From positions 21,031,280 through 21,095,279 of the forward strand of contig NC_083605.1 of NCBI RefSeq assembly GCF_029168945.1: a DNA stretch of 64,000 bases, read 5' to 3'. This stretch comes from Cannabis sativa (Eukaryota > Streptophyta > Magnoliopsida > Rosales > Cannabaceae). Shown in pieces: positions 35,778-47,888 of this stretch. The notes beneath the pieces were generated by a model. It was given only the letters and a program-made list of their open reading frames with translations, was not told where the DNA came from and searched no databases. A program made the position numbers and the translations under genes. How positions within the stretch are numbered: the first letter of the stretch is position 1; every line of letters starts with the position of its first letter.

Positions 35778-36862
35778 GTCAACCTGGGCACTGGGTGCTC
35801 TTTTCAAAGCTTCTAAGATGTCGTTTTTATACTTCTAAGGCTCTTAAACTTGAGGAGGAGGTCTCCTACCTCATTTTTGACCATTTCAGAGAGAATGCTT
35901 GGAGCAGAAGTTGCATTTAAGTGATCAAACCCTACGCACCGGGTTGATTGTCAACTTGGGCGCTAGGCCCAACACCATGTCAACCTGGGCAGTGGGCTCA
36001 GCTTCGATGCCCCTGGAACTTTTGCTTTCTCCTTGAGTTTACTTGTATCTTCATTATTTTTTATGACAAAAAAAATGTTTGGAACACTTTTTTAGAAAAC
36101 TAATTAGAAATAGCCCATGTTGACAATACGTCAACCTGGGTGTTGGGCCCAGTGTCAGGTGTCAACCTAGACGCTGGGTCCAGTTTAAGGCCTTTTAGAA
36201 GTTCTATTTGCTCCCTAAACATAGGTGAATCTGAATATTTGATGAGAATGAAGACTATGCTAGGGTGAGTATTTGGAAAAAATTTTCGCAATTGGCCTAG
36301 GTTTACAAACTGTCAACGTGGGCGCTAGGTGAGCACCAAGTGTCAACTTGAGCGCTGGTCTTTTGTTTTGGCCTCTAGATTGGCTTGTTTCTTCCCCGAA
36401 AGCACTTGTTTCCCCATTTTTGATGAAGACAAAGAAGATTCACGAGTCATATTTTCTATTTGATGCTTCAAAGTGGCCCAAGTCGGCAAATTGTCAACCT
36501 GGGTGCTGGGTGCTCAGGCACTTGGTGCTCAAAAATGAAAGTTCTCTATATTTTATTCTAATGCCTCAAATTTGTTTGTGGTGTGTCTAATTCATGCCCC
36601 AATGAAAATTTTGACCCATTCTAATTAAGATGATCTCGGAAACTGAAACCCTAGTTGGGTTGTCAACCTTGGCCTTGGGTAAAACCCTAGGCACCCAAGT
36701 TGATTTCTGAGGTGTTGTTTTGTGTGTTTTCTGCTCTTGAGGACTAGAATTTGATTCTTCATGTCTTCATGGTACATAATAATAAAATTTATTTAGTTGG
36801 AAATAGCTTGGCGGGATCCAAACACCCATTATGGAGTTCCTGAAGTCAACCTGGGTGCAGGG
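35778..36862. repeat. Degenerate array with a ~178-bp period
   Basis: GTCAACCTGGGCGCTGGG-like motifs start at 35778, 35950, 36130, 36312, 36493, 36662 and 36845 (spacings 172, 180, 182, 181, 169, 183). Three units have a second copy 29-31 bp later (35979, 36161, 36342). Sequence between motifs is only loosely similar. Confidence 0.75.
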
Positions 36863-37177
36863 CAAGGGACCCTTCCCAAGTCGACTTGCTATGATCCAGG
36901 ACTACTCAACTTTGGGATGTTTTCTTTCTTGCCACATGTCAAACATTGTTGTCCACATCATAGAGACTACTTTTGGTGTAAATATTTGCCCCAAGTCAAA
37001 TTTACAATTGTGTGAGGTTGACTTAATGACGTAAACTAACCCGTTTCTCTTGAAACTACCAGGTGGACATTAATTTTGGTAATCTTGGACAATTGTTTAT
37101 GTTCTTCAAGCATTCCTACTGGGAGTAGGATTTTTAATCTCTATTCCCTCTTGAATAGTGGAATTAGACATTCTAAG

Positions 37178-37186
37178 TATAAAAGG
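37178..37186 (+). promoter_or_regulatory. Candidate TATA box
   Basis: TATAAAAGG on the plus strand, about 330 bp downstream of the last unit of the 178-bp array. Possible LTR promoter; no LTR ends were identified. Confidence 0.35.
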
Positions 37187-37450
37187 AGAGGAGAAAAGAT
37201 TACCATCTTTTCTTTTCATTTATCTTTTCCTTTTTAACTTAAAATTTAAATGACTCCTTGAGTGATTTTCTTTGATTTTGGATACTTCTAAAATGTGTGA
37301 ATATATAAATGTCTTACTCTGATCTTTAGTTGTTGTCTTAGCATTGGCTTTCTTGTCGCATTATGTGTTTATGTAGATATAGATGTAGTCTTTGTTATCT
37401 TTTACTCTGTAGCCTTGAAGTTATTTATCATTCTATCAGCTGTGCTTATA

Positions 37451-37645
37451 GTAGAGGTGGTCTTGTTGATCTCCTTATTTTGATAGTAGAGGAGGCCTTC
37501 ATCATCCATTGGCTTTACAGAGAAGGAGGCCTTCTTCATCTCCTTAGCTTTATAGTAGAGACGGTCTTCATCATCTCATCAATTTTATAGCAGATGAGGT
37601 CTTCATCATCTCCTCAGCTTTATAGTAGAAGAGGTCTTCTTGGCG
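37451..37645 (+). repeat. Minisatellite block 1, ~35-bp units
   Basis: About five and a half units built on GAGG(T/C)CTTC(A/T)TCATCTCC...TTTATAGTA, 33-36 bp each. It ends GGTCTTCTTGGC...TATCAATGA, the same ending as block 2. Confidence 0.8.
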
Positions 37646-37852
37646 ACTATCAATGAAGTGTTGTACCGGTCGCTAGTTATTCTTTAATCAATTAAGGATG
37701 TGACCAACTCCTAAATTAATATAACCAAGATGGGGGTGATGTATTCCCCATCTCGGGCATGCCTTGGAGTGATTGTAGGTGCGGTCTCCATTTTTTCCTT
37801 GGTCTTAACCTTAGAGGTCCTCGTCATACCTTCTGTTGTATTCACAACAGAA

Positions 37853-38061
37853 GAGGCCTTCATTGTCTCCTTGGCTGCGTTGATAATGGACGAGGTATTC
37901 TACGTCGCCTCAGATGTTAACATAGTGGAGGAGGTCTTCTACGTCCCCTTAGGTGTTAGCACATCGCAGGAGGTCTTCTACGTTCCCTTAGCTATTAGCA
38001 CAGTGAAGGAGGTCTTCTTTGTCCCCTCAGATGTTAGTACAATAGAGGAGGTCTTCTTGGC
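37853..38061 (+). repeat. Minisatellite block 2, 39-bp units
   Basis: Units start at 37853, 37892, 37931, 37970, 38009 and 38048 with GAGGTCTTCTACGTCCC-like cores. The 39-bp length keeps one frame open and gives a 13-residue protein repeat (EVFYVPL...), which I take as a by-product. Blocks 1 and 2 share their 3' flanks, so a larger segment was duplicated about 416 bp apart. Confidence 0.85.
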
Positions 38062-39844
38062 AAATATCAATGATGTGTTGTAATATTTTCATGATACTCT
38101 TTAGTTGCCAAGGAGACAGTCGATTATAGCTACTAACCAAAACTTGACAAATAGGTGGTAGATTGGTGAGATGACTTGGAGGTCGTTGGGTGTTGACCTT
38201 CCAAGGAGACTTGGTGTAGATCACTATGAAGGTAGTCATAGTGATGTATTCCACGGGCAGTTTCGACTATGAGTGGATGTGATTTTACCTTGGGGAGCAA
38301 TGTTGGCTCACCTGAAACCATACATGGGCTGTTTGCATGACTCCAGATCTCTTAGGGAGTGACCCACTCTTTTAAGGGTCTTTTTAGTTAGAATATTTGT
38401 TGACGCTCGATCATTAACCATCAACTTTGTCGCCATTATGTTTGAAATTTTGTTGACACTGTTTGAGCTTGACTGCTCTTGCCCCCCAACGTTAATCTCT
38501 ATTGGGGTTAAAAACTTTGAAGTTTATATATTAAAGCTATCTGTTGTAGGTGAGATAGACCACTGTTGAGGTGTAGTGGCTTATTTCTTATGTTCTTGGT
38601 GCTCAAGCATAAGTTCACTTTATGATCATAAGTGGGATGAATCACTATTAAATAGTAGTGCAGAAAAACAAGCCAGATTTTCTGTATAGGGGCAAAATCA
38701 TAGGTTGTTGAAGAACATGGTTTGATGATTTCAACTCATAAACCTTGTTAAAACTTCAAGGGAGGAAAAAGAAAAAAGACAGACTGGACTAAACATGTGC
38801 TAAGTACAACATCCCATACTTAGGATAAGTTTAGCCACTGAAAAATACCACAACTGAGGCAGCGTCCCACTCCTAGAGGGTTTTCTTCAATCAATTATAA
38901 AATCTCTACTTGGTGTAGCGTTCTGCTTCCAAAGAGCTTTCTATAATTGATGATCCATTTCTTTTCTTTTTGATTTTTGTGATCTAAGGAGGAACACTTG
39001 CACTAGTACTTTAGCTTTATAAACTTTGTCATAATACTCTTGTGTGACCTCAGGCGTTTATTTCATAACAATGCTTAACTCTAGTGTGCAAATAGTTTGT
39101 ATGTGCGGTTGGTCAATTTAATGAACTTACCAACATTCGCACTAGCACTTCCGGATTAAGAAACTCAGTTACTAAGGATAACATCAACATTTCATTAAAC
39201 CATAGAATTACTAAGTTAGGTCTGCAAAATTTTTTAATGCCCTTATAACTCCTAGCTCTTACGTACCAAGGTAACACTTGGCTCCCGTATACCAAAGTAT
39301 ATGTGCCCTACATTGATTAAAGAAGTGCCTTCATTGATCATGAATGTTGAGGAGCTATTACATGTAGAGGATTCGGCCACTCATCTAGAGATTCGTGGCT
39401 TGGAAGTGTATAGTAACTACATAAATACCTGAAGTTACCTCAAGACCAACGCCAACAAACTTTACTCAGCATTTGGGGGCGTCCTTAAGACTCTGAGTTG
39501 TAATTGATTAACAACAATGAAGTACCAACAAGCTTTATTCAACACTTTTATTCATTAGATATTAAATGCAATTACATAGGTTGAGGGGGGTTGCACACCT
39601 CTAGCTAATTTAAATAAAATTAAAACAACACTTGTAGGTTTACAATTTTATCAAAAAAGCTAAGTTGATCCCCACTACACTAATGCTCCTTTTGACTAAC
39701 AGTGTAGGGGCCATAACTTGGCGATGGACCTCTTGACCTATAGATGACTTTGCTGCTTCTTTTCGATTTAAGAGGTGATCGATTCACATGCACAAGGTAA
39801 AGTGAATCTCACTGTGAAGGTAATTGTCTAAGGGAACAATCGCT

Positions 39845-39993
39845 TTATTGATTATACCATTTAAGATGCTCTTCGTTCTGGAACCTTGGTACCAGCACCC
39901 GATTCAAGTACAAGTCATAGAAGGCTCCAAACTATTTTTCCTAGGTTCTAAAGTTTTTGTGACAATATAAGGTCCCTCCTTCTCTCATTGAGA
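39845..39993 (-). pseudogene. Gypsy integrase C-terminal tail (Tat/OTA-like)
   Basis: On the minus strand, EKEGPYIVTK (from about 39987) matches the WEGPY(K/I)V motif of Gypsy integrase ends. After one frame change, RVLVPRFQNEEHLKWYNQ and a TAA stop (39845-39847) match the VPRxWNxxHLKxYY ending of plant OTA/Tat pol proteins. The upstream part of the protein was cut by Copia F at about 39998 and I cannot find it beyond 51.9 kb. The motif match is good; lineage is inference. Confidence 0.65.
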
Positions 39994-39997
39994 GTCT

Positions 39998-41850
39998 TTA
40001 TTGGGTTTTGTGCCCTAAATAAAACTCATTTCAATATAATCAGCTTTACTAATTAAAAAAAGATCAGAAATTATTTTATGTTGCATGGTTAACATGATTT
40101 ATTTCATGATTATATGTTTAATGTATAAATTCTATTAAGTACAGAACATATATTTATTCATGATTATAGTGTTGTCAAGACAGCGGAATATAATCATGAT
40201 TATATGTTCAAAAGTTTAAGTCCTATGATTTGTCAGTACACTAGATTTAGATTGACACGATAATCAATGATAAGGTATACTTATACCATGGATAAGCATT
40301 ATGTCTGGGAATTGGCAAAGTATACCAATATTGGATGTATGGAGTATACATCGGATTGGAGCAACATTGAACTTGGATAAGATATCTTAAACTTACCGTT
40401 ATGTCTTTCTAACTCAATATCACTTGTTGATCTTAGGTTTATGGATCTTAATCCTAATATGGTTAGGTTCAGCTCAACTGTATTATTTATGTTCTTAGAG
40501 TTGTTTGTTAAAGTCTAATCGGTTGATCACTTACATCTTGGGAACATGATAGTTTAATTGAGTGGGAGTTCTAATCATAGATATAGAATCTATAGCTTCT
40601 ATAAGTATTTAGAAGTGAAACCATGATTTCTTTTGAGCTTGGCTTAATAAAGATAAATGATTGAGGCCTCGTTTTTGTAATTTTATAAGTTTACTAAAAT
40701 ATCATTTATAGGTAGCTAAGTGTTTTAAGGATAAAATACATTGACAGGTAGAACGGTAAATTTGTCCATATTTGATGTAGATCATCTATAGAGGATCTTT
40801 GACTATTAGGATTGTAATAATGGATAATCATAACGTAGCTATATCTTGGTACATATAGAGCATTCTATATAATTGAGAGTGCAATTTCGAATCTATAGTG
40901 GCGAAAGGACCAATTAATAAGTTAGGAAATTTACTTGGTGAAATTCTCGATCTACTTATTGGAAGCTCGATTATATAGGCACATGCCCCCCTTACCAGTT
41001 GAGATAATACTGCTTGCAGACTCATTTAATTGATTTTAGTTAATCAATTACAATTCTAAAATTAGACTATGCCTTATTTATGAATTTTCACAAAGCAAGG
41101 ACTTAATTGTGAAGGAAATAGGTATTAGGGTTAATTTATGGATTAAGAGACTTTGTATGGTCTAATTAATAAATAATATAAATAGAAATTTTATTTGATA
41201 ATTAATTTTAATTATTAAAAAATTAGTTTATGGTATTTATATGATTGAAATTGGAAAATATGACATTATTGAAAGAAGAATAAGTGGTTGAAATAAAGTA
41301 ACAAAATTATAACTAGTGAAAGGCCCTTTAGTGGCCGGCCACTATGTGTAATTTTTCTCCATTATTTTATTCTTTTTCAATGCATATAATTCAAACCTAA
41401 ACCCTAGTTAAAATACTGTAAAAGGAACATGATGCTCTCATCTCATCCAACTGAACAACTATTTACTTCAACCCAACTAAACCTAGTTTTTATTCTCTGA
41501 TAACAAGTAGATGAGAGACACCTTCTATAGTAATTTTGAGCCTCCTTCATTGTTCTTCATCAATTGACCCTTAGCGATAGAGTGCCATGCCCAAACGTAG
41601 CAAGTCAAGTACTCAATCATAGTGTAAAAGATGCTGGTAACCAAACTCGAAGGAGAGAAAGAGAACCAAACTCAAATCTTGTTATTACTCTGTGACAGAA
41701 AGGAACAAGGGTTAGAGATCTGAGCAAAAGGAGTCATATTATTCCGCTGCCATCAATGTAAAGTTTTCTAAACTCTTAACTGTGTGATTTCATCGTATTA
41801 GAGAATTCATACTTAGGGTGTTAATGAAATTTACATGTTAGTAAATTTAC
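39998..41850 (+). repeat. Copia F left LTR, about 30 bp short at its 3' end
   Basis: Begins TTGGGTTTTGTGCCC and follows the family LTR until GTAAATTTAC at 41850. It then jumps back to ACCTTAGATAAGTG, an LTR-internal point, so the final ...TTTCCAACA is missing. Confidence 0.8.
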
Positions 41851-43527
41851 ACCTTAGATAAGTGTTAGGTCCTTTCTAGGGCATTGGCAAAGTACACTAG
41901 TATTAGATGTATGGAGTATACATCAGATTGGATCGACATTGAACTTGGATAAGATATCATAAACTTACCGTTATGTCTTTCTAAGTCAATATCGCTGGTT
42001 GATCTTAGGTCTATGCATCTTAATCCTGATATGGTTAGGTTCAGCCCAACTGTATTATTTATCTTCTTAGAGTTGTTCGTTAAAGTCTAGTCGGTTGATC
42101 ACTTACATCTTGGGAACATGATAGTTCAATTGAGTGGGAGTGCTAATCATAGATATAGAATCTATAGCTTCTATAAGTATTTAGAAGTGAAACGATAATT
42201 TCTTTTGAGCTTAGCTTAATAAAGATAAATGATTGAGGCCTCATTTCTATAATTTTATTAGTTTACTGAATATCATTTACAGGCAGCTAAGTGTTTTAAG
42301 GATAAAATAAATTAAAGGGTAGAACAGTAAATTTGTCCATATTTGATGTAGATCATCTATAGAGTATCCTTGACTATTAGAATTGTAATAATGGATAATC
42401 ATAACTTAGCTATATCTTGGTACATATAGAGCATTCTATATAATTGAGAGTGCAATTCTGAATCTATAGTGGCGCAAGGAGGAATTAATAAGTTAGGGAA
42501 TTTACTTGGTAAAATTCTAGATCTACTTATTGGAAGCTCAGTTATATAGGCCCACGGTCCATCACTAGTTGAGATAATACTGCTTCCAGACTCAGTTAAT
42601 TTGTCTCAATTAATCAATTATAATTCTAAAATTAGACTATGCCTTATTTATGAATTTTCACAAAGGACTTAATTGTGAAGGAAATAGGTGTTCGGGTTAA
42701 TTTATGGATTAAGAGACTTTGTATGGTCTAATTAATAAATAATATAAATGGAAATTTTATTTTATAATTAATTTTAGTTATCAAATAAATAGTTTTTGGT
42801 ATTTATATGATTGAAATTTGAAAATATGACATTATATAAAGAAGAATAAGTGGTTGAAATAAAGTAACAAAATTATAACTAGTAAAAGGCCCTTTAGTGG
42901 CCGGCCACTATGTGTAATTTTTCTCCATTATTTTATTCTTTTTTAATGCATATAATTCAAACCTAAACCTTAGTTAAAATACTATAAAAGGAACATGATG
43001 CTCTCATCTCATCCAACTGAACAACTATTTACTTCAACCCAACTAAACCTAGTTTTCATTCTCTGATAACAAGTAGATGAGAGACACCTTCTATAGTAAT
43101 TTTGGGCCTCCTTAATTCTTCTTCATCAATCGACCCTTAGTGATAAAGTTCCATGCCCAAACGTATCAAGTCAAGTACTCAATCATAGTGTAAAAGATGC
43201 TGGTAACCAAACTCGAAGGAGAGAAAGAGAACCAAACTCAAATCTTGTTATTACTCTGCGACAGAAAGGAACAAGGGTTAGAGATCTAACCGGTAGGAGT
43301 CATATTATTCCACTGCCATCAATGTAAGGTTTTCTAAACTCTTAAGTGTGTGATTTCATCGTATTAGAGAATTCATATTGAGGGTGATAATGAAATTTAC
43401 ATGTTAGTAAATTTACACCTTGGATAAGTGTTAGGTCCTTTCCAGGGCATTTGCAAAGTACACCAGTATCGGATGTATGGAGTATACATCAGATTGGACC
43501 GACATTGAACTCGGATAAGATATCATC
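40285..43527 (+). repeat. Tandem duplication of a 1,566-bp LTR segment
   Basis: Copy 1 is 40285-41850, copy 2 is 41851-43416, both 1,566 bp, and a 111-bp third start follows at 43417-43527. The join lies at shared TTACACCTT. Copy 2 keeps a TATA box (TATAAAAG, 42983-42990) that is mutated in copy 1 (TGTAAAAG). Confidence 0.85.
42983..42990 (+). promoter_or_regulatory. TATA box of Copia F LTR (second copy)
   Basis: ACTATAAAAGGAAC context, also present in the right LTR at 51740-51747. Confidence 0.5.
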
Positions 43528-44456
43528 CAAGAGAACTATGGATTAACCAAAAGGTTTTCTATTACAAGGACGAGAAGGGAAATTTTGTAATAAGTCTATT
43601 CAATGGGCTTATCAAAACTTCTTGATCCTAGTATTATAAGTTTGAGATTATCTAAACTTGTGGCTTGTGGTATGCCTGGTATTTACTTACTCTTGTGCAA
43701 GCGACTTAATTTAGTAAGATGCTAGAGTATTTTTCTAATGGCTAATTCTAAAGGAAGTCTTTTGGCTCCTAGACATAGAATTTTATTTATCTAAGGAACA
43801 GTTTCAACTATTCCAGAAAAGATAAAATTCATGAAAGGAATTCCTTAGGATCAACAGTGAGAGGTCTCATGTATGCTTTTGTATGCATTAGACAAGACAC
43901 CTACTGTTGAGTGTGAGTTTTGAGTAGGTATCAGCTTAATCCAGGAAAGGAACATTAGAAGACAATCAAATAAATATGAAGATCAAAAGATGAACTATAT
44001 GTTAGTTGATAAGGATGGTATTTTAATACTATTAGACTACACCAAATCAAGTTTCTAAACTTGCGTCATTGCTAGAAAATCTACTTATGAAATAGTGATT
44101 ACTCTGGGGGTGGAGCAATAATTTTCGAGAAGTGTAAAAACCTGTCTGAAGTCTCTTATTCTACTAGTGAGACTAAATGTTAAAGTTGCAGGAGGATACT
44201 TATTCAGCCTATGGAAAGTTCTATACAGTTTTTAGTGTTGTACGAACAATAAATTAGCTACTAGTGTTACTTCCTGACTAACATAGATATAGTTCCCAAA
44301 AAGTAAAGAATCCAGTACCCCAAGAGGAGTAGACATATAGAGAGGAATTTCACAATATCAATGATTTTGTGATTAAATAGATGTAATGGTAAAGAAAGGC
44401 TGTGTTGAGTACAACATGTCAGATCCTAATACAAAGAGAATACTACATACTACACT
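43528..44456 (+). pseudogene. Copia F pol 3' end remnant
   Basis: The plus-strand counterpart of the minus-strand remnants in copies A, B and D. It has a RYQLNPGKEH...KTIK segment near 43925-43970, a TLGVEQ/REV region near 44100, and an AKSKESSTPRGVDI...REEFHNINDFVIK-like stretch near 44290-44380. It starts abruptly after the third LTR piece and is full of stops. The Gypsy inserted at 44457. The remaining 69 bp before the right LTR, with the polypurine tract AAAGTGGGAG, lie at 50254-50322. Confidence 0.7.
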
Positions 44457-46361
44457 TGTAAAGACCGCTTAGTTTAATTTGGAAATTAGCAGTTAATTAT
44501 GATTGATTATGAAAATTATTTATAGATATTTAAATAATTATTTATTCTATTATTATTGAATTCTGAAATGTATTTTATGTCATATAGTGATATTCATAAG
44601 TTTGCATTTCTGGTGCCCGGTAACATGGAACTCGGTGTTTGGCTCAGTAAAATCACAGCTTACTATGTTAGTATTGTGGGACGGATATTTAGACATTGCG
44701 AATGTCGGGAATGGTCGGAAATTTAGAATTTCCCAAAATACCCCTTTAGTGCCCTTTATGTTATTTTTGGGTGGAGGGGCAAAATGGTCATTTTGCCCCA
44801 TTTATGTTTTGTCCTTTAGTGGACTTAGTAATTGGAATTTGATGTTATTGTGTTTATTTTCGGTGAAGTAAAGGTTTATCATATGCATGTTTTTCTCATT
44901 TTAATCAAGTTAGAAAATTAGAAAATTTAAGAGAAATTCAAGAGCTCTTTTCCTCTCTCTCTCTCTCTCTCGGCTGGGTGTGGCTGCTAGGGGTGGGATT
45001 TCTCTTGATTTTTCAAACTTTTCCATCCAATCTAGTGTTGTTCAAGGTGCTTGGTAAGATTCTTGTAGTTTCTCTTTTAGTTTCTTGGTTTTTAAGAAAG
45101 TTGAGTAATGCATGCTTGATGATTTGTGGCTGTGGTTATTGTTTATGGTTGCTTTTGATTTCTGAGGTTTAATTATGATGTTTTTTGTTGATTCAAGCAT
45201 GAATGTGTTGGTGATTAGTTAGTTTTATCAAGATATGAAATTTTAGCTCAAAACTATGCTTTTGAAAGTGAATTAATGGAATCTGTTGCTGCATTGGTTG
45301 TTGATGATTGTTGTTGTTTTCTGAAGTTATTATATGCATGTTTAAGTAGGTTTGAACTGATTTGGATGCATGTTAGTTAGATTTAACAGAGTTTGAGTTT
45401 TGAACTCAAAGCTTGGAGCTTTAATGGCATTTTTAGTATCTGTGTGTTCTGGGTTGTTTTGATGCTTTGGTTTTGTTCTTTGGGGTATTTAGAACAGGTC
45501 TGGAAGGTTTGGGGTGAATTGGGTTTGATTTGAAAGAGTTATGAATTTTTTGAAAGTTTCCTGCGAGGAACCGGAATTCCGGTTGTGCAACCGGAATTCC
45601 GGATGGGGGTTCAGGAATTCCCAGAACCGGAATTCTGGTTGCAGAACCGGCCTGCGAGTTGGGAGATTTTTAGGAACCCTAGTTTTTATCGTTTTTATGT
45701 TATTTAGGGTATTGCCATACTTTTTATCGATAGGGAAACTTTTAGTTTCTAGTTTAAGTCCCTGGGAAGTGATTTAGGGTATCACTTAATAGTGTTGTGA
45801 TTGTTATGGTTTAAGAGCCTGTAAACCGCCGTGCAGTTCGTTCCACTCAGGTTGACCGGCACACCTGAATTCGGAATCGAGGTAAGATTAGTATAACAGT
45901 ATGCATATGTATTACATGTTTAGCGTGCATGTAGGAAGCCTGTTAGATTACATTAGATATGTATGTTGGCTTCGAACCATCCGACTGTGTCACATCGGTA
46001 GACGCTAGAGTATGACTAGCAGTTGGAGTATGACCAGTGTACCGAGTATAGGCTGACACTGTATCACATCGGTACAGGCTAGAGTATGACTAGCAGCTGG
46101 AGTATGACCAGTGTACCGAGTATAGGCTGATACTAGGGTTGGTGGTTCTGTACTATTTGACCGTATCACATCGGCTCAGGCTAGAGTATGACTAGCAGCT
46201 GGAGTATGACCAGTGTGCCGAGTATAGGCTGATACTGTAACACGTCGGTACAGGCTAGAGTATGACTAGCAGCTGGAGTATGACCAGTGTACCGAGTATA
46301 GGCTGTTCCTTGTCAATAGTACCGTCTTATGAACGTTCGGGACTCAGTATCGTGTGGGACA
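44457..46361 (+). repeat. Gypsy LTR 1, 3' end deleted
   Basis: Collinear with LTR 2 up to CGTGTGGGACA. It contains (CT)14 at 44953-44980 and four copies of the hairpin module at 45996-46294. Confidence 0.88.
45996..46294 (+). repeat. Four copies of a 49-bp two-hairpin module in LTR 1
   Basis: Modules at 45996-46044, 46070-46118, 46172-46220 and 46246-46294, each exactly 49 bp. Each has an outer stem CGGTAC/GTACCG enclosing two 4-bp hairpins, CTAG/CTAG and CTGG/CCAG, both with loop AGTATGA. LTR 2 has the same four at 49430, 49504, 49606 and 49680. Confidence 0.8.
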
Positions 46362-46384
46362 TGATTAGATCCAGCATTGAGTTT

Positions 46385-47887
46385 GTGGTAGGCTAGCTTC
46401 ACAACTTGACGCTGCAATCTGATCAGTTGGAAAGAATTAAAGCTGCTCAGATGACTGATCCAGAGTTAGTAAAAATCAGAGATGAGGTTTCGGCTGGTCA
46501 AGCCAAGGATTTTTCAGTGTCAGACAACGGGATGCTTCAGTATAAAGCTAGGGTTTGTGTTCCGAGTAGTGTGGAACTCAGGAATGAGATCTTTGAGGAG
46601 GCTCATTCTACCCCTTATTCTCTGCATCCCGGCACCACCAAGATGTACCAAGATCTTAAGCCGTACTTCTGGTGGAGCGGTATGAAAAAGAATTTGGTAG
46701 AATTCGTATCGAGATGCCTCACCTGTCACCAGATTAAGGATGAACATCAGAGACCAGCAGGGTTGTTGCAGCCTTTAACCCTACCTGAATGGAAATGGGA
46801 GGATATCTCGATGGATTTCGTGGTTGGGTTACCTAGAACCACGGGTTTGTTCGATTCCATCTGGGTAGTGGTGGATCGATTCACGAAATCTGCTCATTTT
46901 CTGCCTGTTAGAGTAACCTATTCAGTGGATCAGTTGGTAGAAATGTATGTTAAAGAGATTATAAGACTTCACGGGGTACCAAAGTCTATAGTTTCGGATA
47001 GAGATCTGAAATTCACCTCCAAGTTTTGGCAGAGTTTGCAGTGAGCAATAGGTACAAAACTGAAATTCAGTATAGCATTCCATCCTCAGACAGATGGGCA
47101 GTCCGAAAGGAAAATTCAGATATTGGAGGACATGTTACGAGCCTGTGTTATGGATTTTGAAGGCTCTTGGAATAAATATCTACCGTTAATAGAATTTTCT
47201 TACAACAATAGTTATAAGAATACGATAGGGATGGCTCCCTATGAACTGTTATACGGTAGGAAGTGTAGATCTACCATCCACTGGGATGAGACAGGGAAGA
47301 GGAAATACTTAGGTCCGGAGTCAGTGCAGCGGACCAATGAGGCAATTGAGAAAATAAAAGCTAGAATGCTTGCCTCACAGAGTAGACAGAAAAGTTACGC
47401 AGATCCGAAACGCAGAGATATTGAGTTCCGAGTAGGGGACCATGTGTTTTTACGAGTATCTCCAATGAAGGGGATCAGACGTTTCGGGAAAAGAGGCAAG
47501 TTATGCCCTAGGTTTACAGGACCCTTCGAGATTCTCGAGAAGATAGGTCATGTGGCATACCGGTTAGCGTTGCCTCCAACTTCATCAGCAGTTCACAACG
47601 TATTCCATGTCTCTATGTTGAGAAAATACGTTTCAGATCCTTCTCATATACTCAGTTTTGAGAGCCTTGAACTGCAGCCAGATATGACATAAGAAGAACA
47701 GCCAGTGTAGATCCTGGATAGAAAGGATAAAGTCCTTCGGAATAAGACCATAGCATTGGTCAAGGTACTCTGGAGAAACAGCAAGGTGGAGGAAGCCACC
47801 TGGGAGCTAGAGTCAGATATGAGAGCTCAATATCTAGAGTTGTTCAGGTTAGATTTCGGGGACAAAGTCCTTTTAAGGGGGGGATAG
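46385..47887 (+). pseudogene. Gypsy pol fragment: integrase and chromodomain, with stops
   Basis: An open frame from about 46397 with no own start codon. Domains in order: zinc-binding HHCC region ([15 protein letters not shown] ... CLTCHQIK, about 46602-46740), catalytic core with Asp in SMDFVVGLP (about 46810-46840), Asp in SDRDLKF (about 46996-47018) and Glu in DGQSERKIQILEDML (about 47092-47134), GPFEILEKIGHVAYRLALP (about 47521-47577), and a chromodomain-like ending VLWRNSKVEEATWELESDM (about 47766-47822). This places it among chromoviruses. Stops: TGA 47042-47044, TAA 47690-47692, TAG 47708-47710. The catalytic triad is present but split by the TGA. Confidence 0.9.
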
Positions 47888-47888
47888 T

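Larger units (their letters stand above)
35533..39844. other. Non-coding, repeat-rich stretch next to a Gypsy pol tail
   Basis: No coding frame that I believe. It contains a motif recurring about every 178 bp (35778-36862), a plus-strand TATA box (37178), and two minisatellite blocks (37451-37645 and 37853-38061). Next to it on the minus strand is the end of a Gypsy pol (39845-39993). Tandem repeats between pol and the 3' LTR are known from Tat/Ogre-type Gypsy elements, so this may be such a 3' region. The plus-strand TATA box does not fit that simply and may mark a second element. Confidence 0.45.

Noticed and set aside
37730..38083. 117-codon frame with 13-residue repeats, possibly a repeat protein
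   Set aside because: The repeat is 39 bp, so any frame stays open; the related 35-bp block upstream does not keep the frame.
45996..46294. CRISPR-like array
   Set aside because: Repeat spacing is irregular, repeats are palindromic modules inside an LTR, both LTRs have them, and the genome is plant nuclear.
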